Shown piece by piece: positions 25,893-30,758 of a stretch of 30,758 bases of DNA; the first letter of the stretch is position 1; every line of letters starts with the position of its first letter. Made by a program: the position numbers and the translations under genes. The notes under the pieces are model-generated. The model did not search any database, had not been told where the DNA came from, and saw only the letters and a list, made by a program, of their open reading frames with translations. The stretch spans positions 1 through 30,758 of the forward strand of contig CALBJG010000098.1 in assembly GCA_937892865.1 (NCBI GenBank), given 5' to 3'. The stretch comes from an uncultured Clostridia bacterium (GTDB lineage: Bacteria; Bacillota; Clostridia; Oscillospirales; Oscillospiraceae).

Positions 25893-25921
25893 ATTTTATC
25901 TTAACTGTGTGAAAATGTAAA
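25893..25921 (-). promoter_or_regulatory. SigA-type promoter for pfkA
   Basis: Minus strand: TTTACA (25921-25916), a 17-bp spacer, TAAAAT (25898-25893), 36 nt before the ATG. Confidence 0.65.
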
Positions 25922-26280
25922 GAATAATTTTCCATTTTAACATACCAAGAAGATATGGCAGGGAATAGGATGGTATCAATGATTTGCTCTAGCATAAAAG
26001 ATGTTTTTATTACATTGCGTTTCGAATGTTGGTTTAAGTGTATGTAACGCGTTGATGCTCATAAACCAGTAATGTATAAATTTACATAGCAAGAATCATT
26101 ATGTAAGTCTTAGAATAGATGAATATAATATTCGAATCAATATATGGAAGTGTATTGAGTATGCGTTTAGATTGGATAATGGTGCAATACTTTTTATTGT
26201 TTGTTATATAAATGGGTAGAGGACACGTTGGTTGTTAGAGCCAATGACAAATTCTTCTTGTATCTGAGTTAGAACAAAAC

Positions 26281-26312
26281 AAACGCAACAAAATAAAAAT
26301 TTTGTTGCGTTT
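26281..26312. repeat. Perfect 14-bp inverted repeat at the second xer promoter
   Basis: AAACGCAACAAAAT (26281-26294) and its exact complement (26299-26312) with an AAAA loop. The right arm contains the -35 hexamer of the adjacent promoter. There is no T-run on the plus strand; the minus-strand side is moderately T-rich. Confidence 0.85.
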
Positions 26313-26333
26313 AGAGCAGATATATGATATAAT
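26305..26333 (+). promoter_or_regulatory. SigA-type promoter for the second Xer recombinase gene
   Basis: TTGCGT (26305-26310), a 17-bp spacer, perfect TATAAT (26328-26333), 32 bp before the ATG. The -35 is inside the 14-bp inverted repeat, suggesting an operator or a structured site. Confidence 0.65.
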
Positions 26334-26365
26334 GAATACAGAATAAGGAATTTAAGGAGGTTTCT

Positions 26366-27391
26366 ATGAAAAGATACAATGATATTCCCCAGGTATTAAA
26401 GGATTTCCTTACATATCACGAAACGATCAAAGGTCAATCACAACTAACGATTTCCGAATACTATTTAGACTTACGAATGTTTCTTCGATTTATAAAATTG
26501 ATGCGCAATGATATGCCGGTCAATTCTACACTTAAAGATATTGATATCCGCAATATGACATTAAATGATATAAAAGAAATAACCACATCGGATGTCTTTG
26601 ATTTTCTTTCCTATCTTGCAAATGATCGATCCTATTCACGGGATGATGGCGTTGGAATAAGCGCATCTTCGCGCGCAAGAAAGTTATCGGCCATTAAATC
26701 ATTCTTTAAATATTTAACCGTTCGGACAAAGCAATTAACAGAAAATCCAGTGGCTGATTTAGAGTATCCCAAATTGCGAAAAAGCCTTCCTAAATACTTA
26801 ACAATTGAGCAATCTTCAAGGCTTTTACAATCTGTTGACGGTCAAAATAAATTGCGTGATTATGCTATTTTAATGCTGTTCTTAAATTGTGGCATTCGCC
26901 GTAGTGAATTGGTCGGCTTAAACTTAAACGATGTATATGAGGATAGGATTCGTGTTATCGGCAAAGGCAATAAAGAACGTTTCGTTTACTTTGGCACTCC
27001 CTGTCGTAAAGCGATTGACGCCTACCTTGTCGAACGCAACAAAAAAACACTATCTGATAATCGCGCCTTATTTGGATCTCGTGATGGAAACCGGATCAGT
27101 GTTACTGCTGTACACAGATTAGTGAAAAAAGCACTATTAAAGGCCGGTTTAGACGAATCAATGTTCTCAGCGCATAAATTACGCCATACTGCTGCAACAA
27201 TGATGCTTTCCGGCGGTGTTGATGTAAAAACTGTCCAAGAGGTTTTGGGACATGAAAATTTAAACACCACCCAAATTTATACGCATATTGAAAACACTGA
27301 ATTAAAGGTCGCTGCAGAGGCAAATCCATTGTCAAAACTTGACTTTTCTGATTCGCCTCCCCCCTCCTCTGATGAGGAATCGGATAATTAA
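26366..27391 (+). CDS. Tyrosine recombinase, XerC-like
   Basis: A 341-residue tyrosine recombinase distinct from XerD at 23930. The N-terminal core-binding domain (about 1-125) is longer than in XerD and includes a KLSAIKSFFKYL helix. The catalytic residues are in CGIRRSEL, the beta-hairpin Lys in GKGNKER, HKLRHTAA, LGHENLNTTQ and Tyr305. The C-terminus ends in a Pro/Ser/Asp/Glu-rich tail (about 327-341). It could be the XerC partner of XerD or a separate recombinase; the sequence alone does not decide. GGAGG precedes ATG 26366. The gene is tail-to-tail with radA, overlapping by 4 nt, with no terminator between them. Confidence 0.9.
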   Translation: MKRYNDIPQVLKDFLTYHETIKGQSQLTISEYYLDLRMFLRFIKLMRNDMPVNSTLKDIDIRNMTLNDIKEITTSDVFDFLSYLANDRSYSRDDGVGISASSRARKLSAIKSFFKYLTVRTKQLTENPVADLEYPKLRKSLPKYLTIEQSSRLLQSVDGQNKLRDYAILMLFLNCGIRRSELVGLNLNDVYEDRIRVIGKGNKERFVYFGTPCRKAIDAYLVERNKKTLSDNRALFGSRDGNRISVTAVHRLVKKALLKAGLDESMFSAHKLRHTAATMMLSGGVDVKTVQEVLGHENLNTTQIYTHIENTELKVAAEANPLSKLDFSDSPPPSSDEESDN

Positions 27392-28749
27392 ATCAACGCG
27401 ATCTCTATTGCTTCCCGGAGGTTTCTGACTTTATAAACGGTCAAACCTTCGGGAATTTCAATATTTTCCCCATTTTTGTGTGGAATAATGCATTTTTTGA
27501 AGCCCAAACGTGCAACTTCGCTTAATCTTTGACTAATTTGCGATACACTGCGGACTTCACCGGTCAAACCCACCTCTCCTATTGCTACCGTATCATTCGG
27601 AATAACTTGATCCCGATACGACGAAGCAACAGCGAGCAGTACGGGCAGATCTGCAGCAGGCTCGTCCAATTGAAGTCCGCCGATGACATTAATATAAGCA
27701 TCCAAAGTGCTTAGTTTCATTCCTCCGCGTTTCTCTGCTACTGCCAGCAGCAGCGCAACACGGTTAAAATCAAATCCGTCTGCAGTTCTTCTGGGAACAT
27801 TAAATGTTGATTTCGAAACCAGTGCCTGAATTTCTGCAAGCAGCGGTCTTGTGCCTTCCATGACGCATGCAACACAAGTTCCTGACGAATTTTCAGGACG
27901 CCCGGAGAGTAGCATTTGTGAAGGATTTGGGACTTCTCGCAATCCTTTATCAATCATCTCAAACACACCGATCTCATTTGTGGATCCAAAACGATTTTTT
28001 GCAGCGCGCAACAGACGGTAACTCGTATTTGTATCGCCCTCAAAGTATAATACGCAATCGACCATATGCTCTAAAACTTTAGGGCCTGCTATTGCGCCAT
28101 CTTTATTGATATGACCAACAACGAATACAGTGATTCCCAATATTTTTGATAAGTGCATCATTGTCATTGTACAATCTTTTACCTGGGAAACGCTACCGGG
28201 TGAAGAATCGTTGTCATCATTATATAATGTTTGTATGGAGTCTACGATCAAAATATCCGGAGAGATAGTTTCAACGGTAGCTGTAATATCTGATAATCGT
28301 GTTTCAGAAAGAATATACAGCTCCTCCGGGTTGACACCAAGCCGCAGAGCGCGCATTTTGATCTGTCGCTCGCTTTCTTCGCCTGAAATATAAAGCACTT
28401 TACGGCCATTGCAGAGGCTGTTGCATATTTGCAATAACAGAGTTGATTTGCCAATACCGGGGGCGCCGCCAACAAGGATCAACGATCCAACCACCGCACC
28501 ACCGCCTAAAACACGATCCAACTCGCCGAGACCGGTTGTGAATCGGACTTCATTGTCTGTATCGATTTGACGCAGTGTTTGCGCAGTTCGTTGGGGTTGT
28601 GCGGAAACTTTGCTTCGCGTAGCCGCAGACGCTGTTTCTTTGTGTTCTTCAATTGTATTCCATGCGCCGCAAGCAGGACATTTTCCCATCCATTTTGGTG
28701 TTTCATTTCCGCAAGCAGTACAGTAAAATACAGTTTTGTTTTTTGCCAT
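27388..28749 (-). CDS. radA: DNA repair protein RadA (Sms)
   Basis: A 453-residue RadA/Sms ATPase that drives branch migration of recombination intermediates. The N-terminal zinc finger uses Cys10, Cys13, Cys24 and Cys27. Walker A is GAPGIGKS (95-102), the RadA-specific KNRFGST motif follows in the ATPase core, and the C-terminal third is the Lon-protease-like domain (GGLQLDEPAADL onward). It lies 37 nt downstream of cwlD on the same strand, so it may be transcribed at least partly with cwlD. No vegetative promoter was identified. Confidence 0.97.
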   Translation of the reverse strand: MAKNKTVFYCTACGNETPKWMGKCPACGAWNTIEEHKETASAATRSKVSAQPQRTAQTLRQIDTDNEVRFTTGLGELDRVLGGGAVVGSLILVGGAPGIGKSTLLLQICNSLCNGRKVLYISGEESERQIKMRALRLGVNPEELYILSETRLSDITATVETISPDILIVDSIQTLYNDDNDSSPGSVSQVKDCTMTMMHLSKILGITVFVVGHINKDGAIAGPKVLEHMVDCVLYFEGDTNTSYRLLRAAKNRFGSTNEIGVFEMIDKGLREVPNPSQMLLSGRPENSSGTCVACVMEGTRPLLAEIQALVSKSTFNVPRRTADGFDFNRVALLLAVAEKRGGMKLSTLDAYINVIGGLQLDEPAADLPVLLAVASSYRDQVIPNDTVAIGEVGLTGEVRSVSQISQRLSEVARLGFKKCIIPHKNGENIEIPEGLTVYKVRNLREAIEIALI

Positions 28750-28786
28750 TGCGTAACAACTCCCAGTACAATTTTATATCATTATA

Positions 28787-29503
28787 TCAATTCTTACTGT
28801 CACGGTCAAGATAATTGCACACAGTGATACCGATCAATGAGGCAATCTGTTTTTGATATCTTTCATCGCGTAACATTGCTTCTTCCTGATAGTTGGATAG
28901 GAATCCGCATTCAACCAAAACACCGGTACATTCGATGTGGTCCATAAGATAAACCCCTTTTGATTGTTTGATAGTTCTGTTGTTTTGGCGATTAATCGCA
29001 AATTTTGCATTATTTTGCAGTTCTTTTGCCAATACCTTACTACCTGGGGTGTTTGGGTAAAAGACTTGCAGACCGGAGTATTTATTGCTTGAGAAGTAAT
29101 TTTGATGAATTGAGATCAAAATAGGATTGCTTGTTTCCTCAATAATTCGCACTCTTTCTTTTAAATCTGAAATCTTTTTCTCCGATAACGATTTTCCGGA
29201 TATGTATATTGACCGGTCATCTGTTCGAATCATTTTCGTTTTTAAACCCAATAGTTTCATAAAGTCATTGGTTTTTAAAGCGATATTCAGATTAATATTA
29301 CTTTCGTATTCTCCGGAAACAGAAATTGCACCGCCGTCTTCGCCGCCATGTCCGGCATCAATGATTATACATTTACGATTATCATCAAAAGTATCTTGAA
29401 GATGTACAGTAACAGCGTTGCTGCTATATAATGCAACGATTATTAAACCGAAAACTGCCAAAAAATACAATGGGGTCATTTTCAGAATGAATTTTCTATC
29501 CAT
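28787..29503 (-). CDS. cwlD: N-acetylmuramoyl-L-alanine amidase CwlD
   Basis: An Amidase_3 zinc amidase of 238 residues, exported by an N-terminal signal or anchor helix (about 9-27). CwlD, acting with GerD-class partner functions, removes peptide side chains to allow muramic-delta-lactam formation in the spore cortex, needed for germination. Catalytic zinc residues are visible: His52 in DAGHGGEDGG, Glu in the GEYESN segment, His in SIHQNYF and Glu in VECGFLSN. Start is ATG 29503, because GAGGTG (29515-29510) is 6 nt upstream; the in-frame GTG at 29512 lies inside that ribosome binding site. Could be another Amidase_3 protein, but the size and sporulation-type promoter favour CwlD. Confidence 0.9.
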   Translation of the reverse strand: MDRKFILKMTPLYFLAVFGLIIVALYSSNAVTVHLQDTFDDNRKCIIIDAGHGGEDGGAISVSGEYESNINLNIALKTNDFMKLLGLKTKMIRTDDRSIYISGKSLSEKKISDLKERVRIIEETSNPILISIHQNYFSSNKYSGLQVFYPNTPGSKVLAKELQNNAKFAINRQNNRTIKQSKGVYLMDHIECTGVLVECGFLSNYQEEAMLRDERYQKQIASLIGITVCNYLDRDSKN

Positions 29504-29520
29504 AGCAAACACCTCGTGAT

Positions 29521-29528
29521 ATTCTATG
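29521..29528 (-). promoter_or_regulatory. Candidate SigE-type -10 box for cwlD
   Basis: Minus strand CATAGAAT, 5 nt, GAGGTG, 6 nt, ATG (29503). GAATATT, a perfect SigE -35 string, lies only 10 bp upstream of the octamer, which is shorter than the usual 13-14 bp spacing, so the -35 is uncertain. Confidence 0.5.
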
Positions 29529-29546
29529 TGATTTTAGCAATATTCA

Positions 29547-29575
29547 GAACAACAGGAAGATATTTGACATAGAAT
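29547..29575 (+). promoter_or_regulatory. Candidate SigE-type promoter for the cotJ genes
   Basis: GAACAAC (29547-29553; 5/7 to KMATAWT), a 14-bp spacer, CATAGAAT (29568-29575), the same octamer as before cwlD and the ylbJ-like gene. The leader to the start codon is about 42 nt. cotJ is SigE-controlled in Bacillus subtilis. Confidence 0.55.
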
Positions 29576-29617
29576 GACACGGAATTTGATTCCAAATATT
29601 ATTGATTGGAGGAATTG

Positions 29618-30064
29618 GTGTTGCATAATAACAGAAAAGAATCTGCATACACAGAAGGTAGACTTCCCTGCTCTGCTCCGTTGGCAAATCCTTATGTTCC
29701 GTTTCAATTGGAGAATCCGCCGGTGTACGAAGCAAGAAAAGGTTTTGTGAGAGGAACGCTTTACCCGGGGCTGGATCTGCCATTTATGGGAATGGTCAAT
29801 AAGCAGGATAAACCGGTCACTCCACTGACAGAATTACAGACTCTTGGTTTTGCGATTCAGGAATTGGCATTATATCTCGATACCCACAGAGATGATGCTG
29901 AAGCACTGGAATTATACACAAATTATCAGCAAATGTATCAAAAATGCGCTATGGCATATGAGAAAAAATATGGACCTTTGAATCATAAATCTGTATCTTC
30001 CGGCGCCTACAAATGGTTGGATGATCCATGGCCGTGGGAATATGCGAAAAATCGGGAGGTATAA
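29618..30064 (+). CDS. CotJA-CotJB fusion spore coat protein
   Basis: A single 148-residue frame containing both spore-coat modules. Residues about 17-60 match CotJA (ANPYVPFQ, then a GTLYPGLDLPF segment). Residues about 70-148 match CotJB (LGFAIQELALYLDTHRDDAE, YEKKYGPL, and PWPWE near the end). In Bacillus subtilis these are two separate genes (about 80 and 87 residues). The reading frame is continuous through the joint (about residues 60-70). There is no ATG: GTG 29618 is preferred, 5 nt after GGAGG (29608-29612), and TTG 29621 is also possible. cotJC starts 3 nt after the stop. Assignment is by motif recognition from memory. Confidence 0.85.
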   Translation: MLHNNRKESAYTEGRLPCSAPLANPYVPFQLENPPVYEARKGFVRGTLYPGLDLPFMGMVNKQDKPVTPLTELQTLGFAIQELALYLDTHRDDAEALELYTNYQQMYQKCAMAYEKKYGPLNHKSVSSGAYKWLDDPWPWEYAKNREV

Positions 30065-30067
30065 TAT

Positions 30068-30532
30068 ATGTTTATTTATGATAAAAAGTTGCAATATCCG
30101 GTAAAGATCGACAAACCAAATCCCCGCCTTGCAGCAATTATTATCTCGCAATACGGCGGTCCTGATGGAGAATTAGGCGCATCTTTAAGATATTTATCCC
30201 AGCGTTATTCTATGCCTTTTGATGAACTGAAAGGGCTTCTGACGGATATTGGCACAGAAGAACTTGGTCATTTGGAAATGGTTGGCGCGATCGTTCACCA
30301 ACTTACAAGAAATTTGAAGGATTCGCAGATTCAAGATTCAGCCTTTGCACCGTATTTTGTGGATCATACGACCGGTGTGTATCCGACTTTTGCGTCCGGA
30401 ACACCCTGGACTGCCGCAACAATGCAAGTGAAAGGCGATCCTATCGCTGATTTGACGGAAGATCTGGCGGCAGATGCCACGACCACCAAAGAACAACCAG
30501 CATTTCGGAAAGACCGAAAATCCTTGATATGA
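30068..30532 (+). pseudogene. cotJC: cotJC interrupted or truncated (manganese-catalase-like coat protein)
   Basis: The first 136 residues are a good CotJC: MFIYDKKLQYPV, ISQYGGPDGELGASLRYLSQ, GTEELGHLEMVGAIVHQLT with ferritin-like Glu/His metal ligands, and YFVDHTTGVYP. After EDLAAD (base 30475) the frame continues for 18 unrelated residues (ending RKDRKSLI) and stops at 30532. The family is about 190 residues, and the missing third (with further metal ligands) is not found in any frame before the window ends. Possible explanations are insertion of an element, a rearrangement, or a chimeric contig end. As drawn, the protein would lack part of its four-helix bundle. GGAGGT precedes the ATG inside the end of the fused cotJA-cotJB gene. 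Confidence 0.8.
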
Positions 30533-30758
30533 CTGGCTTTTCGGCACTTTGATACTTTTCGCAAAAATGGCATATCTGCAACCATATAAGAACAACTTGA
30601 GCCTATTTTTCACTAATTTTACAATATTCACTATAGGACAAGCTGTTTCCGAAGAAAAGAAATCACCTCCAATACTGCTTTTTACTCCCACTGGGGATAA
30701 GCAATATCGGGGGTGTATTTTTAATCGCTATATCAAATGATTAACGCATATCACCATA
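30476..30758. other. Sequence beyond the cotJC break, origin unknown
   Basis: From 30476 the sequence no longer resembles cotJC. The first part carries short complementary segments (TTTCGG and CCGAAA around 30490). A longer imperfect hairpin lies at 30672-30707 (ATACTGCTT pairing with AAGCAATAT with one mismatch, plus TCCC/GGGA inside). The short ORFs here have no recognisable domain. On the minus strand GGAGGTG occurs near 30668, but no start codon follows at a proper distance. It could be the end of a mobile element. Confidence 0.5.

Larger units (their letters stand above)
25857..26365. other. Long AT-rich intergenic region between divergent pfkA and second xer gene
   Basis: About 509 nt without a supportable ORF or recognised RNA. 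The left 65 nt hold the pfkA promoter and ribosome binding site. The right 85 nt hold a perfect 14-bp inverted repeat and the promoter of the recombinase gene. The middle (about 25930-26280) is AT-rich, with one spaced inverted repeat TTACATA/TATGTAA (26082-26106) and nothing else I can name. Confidence 0.7.

Noticed and set aside
30338..30691. A 117-codon minus-strand ORF spanning the cotJC break
   Set aside because: Partly antisense to real cotJC sequence, so it cannot be a conserved gene as drawn; start codon choice is arbitrary.
30549..30740. A 63-codon plus-strand ORF at the right end
   Set aside because: No ribosome binding site or recognisable domain, crosses the hairpin at 30672-30707, and coding is not supportable.

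Overview
This window (roughly 40-45% G+C by eye) looks like chromosome from an endospore-forming Gram-positive anaerobe of the class Clostridia, probably an Oscillospiraceae/Ruminococcaceae-type gut lineage. The evidence is the complete spoIIAA-spoIIAB-sigF operon, further sporulation genes (yunB, yqfC, yqfD, a ylbJ-like gene, cwlD, cotJ genes), and Firmicutes-type housekeeping synteny (yqfC-yqfD-phoH-ybeY-era-yqzL-recO). Genus-level placement is inference. There are no rRNA or tRNA genes, CRISPR arrays or recognisable transposase genes.

Layout. 1-1756: 3' part of valS and its terminator. 1879-3324: spoIIA operon, controlling the first forespore sigma factor. 3393-5786: UvrD/PcrA helicase. 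5829-8427: yunB overlapping ligA. 8465-9719 (minus): ylbJ-like membrane protein and a small Cys-rich protein. 9800-16961: one long plus-strand operon, yqfC-yqfD-phoH-ybeY-era-yqzL-recO-mutS2, including the 47-codon yqzL overlapping recO. 17098-20809: HPr-like gene with its own promoter, an internal terminator, then uvrC-rsmD-coaD and a coiled-coil protein. 20869-23068: phosphohexomutase and a four-helix membrane protein. 23423-24835: membrane protein and xerD. 24879-25856 (minus): pfkA. 26366-27391: a second Xer-type recombinase. 27388-29503 (minus): cwlD-radA. 29618-30532: a fused cotJA-cotJB gene and a cotJC gene whose 3' end is missing. 30533-30758: sequence with no clear gene.

The genes fall into three themes: spore development, DNA repair/recombination (uvrD, ligA, recO, mutS2, uvrC, radA, two Xer proteins), and ribosome/RNA maturation (era, ybeY, phoH, rsmD).

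The observations most worth a second look are: (1) cotJC matches its family to about residue 136, then switches to unrelated sequence, and the missing part is not in the window. This could be one end of an element interrupting a spore-coat gene, or a contig-end artefact. (2) cotJA and cotJB are one in-frame gene. (3) Three sporulation genes (yunB, ylbJ-like, cwlD) share an identical compact start: a SigE-like -10 octamer, 5 nt, a 6-nt Shine-Dalgarno, 6 nt, ATG. This predicts mRNAs that begin in or next to the ribosome binding site.
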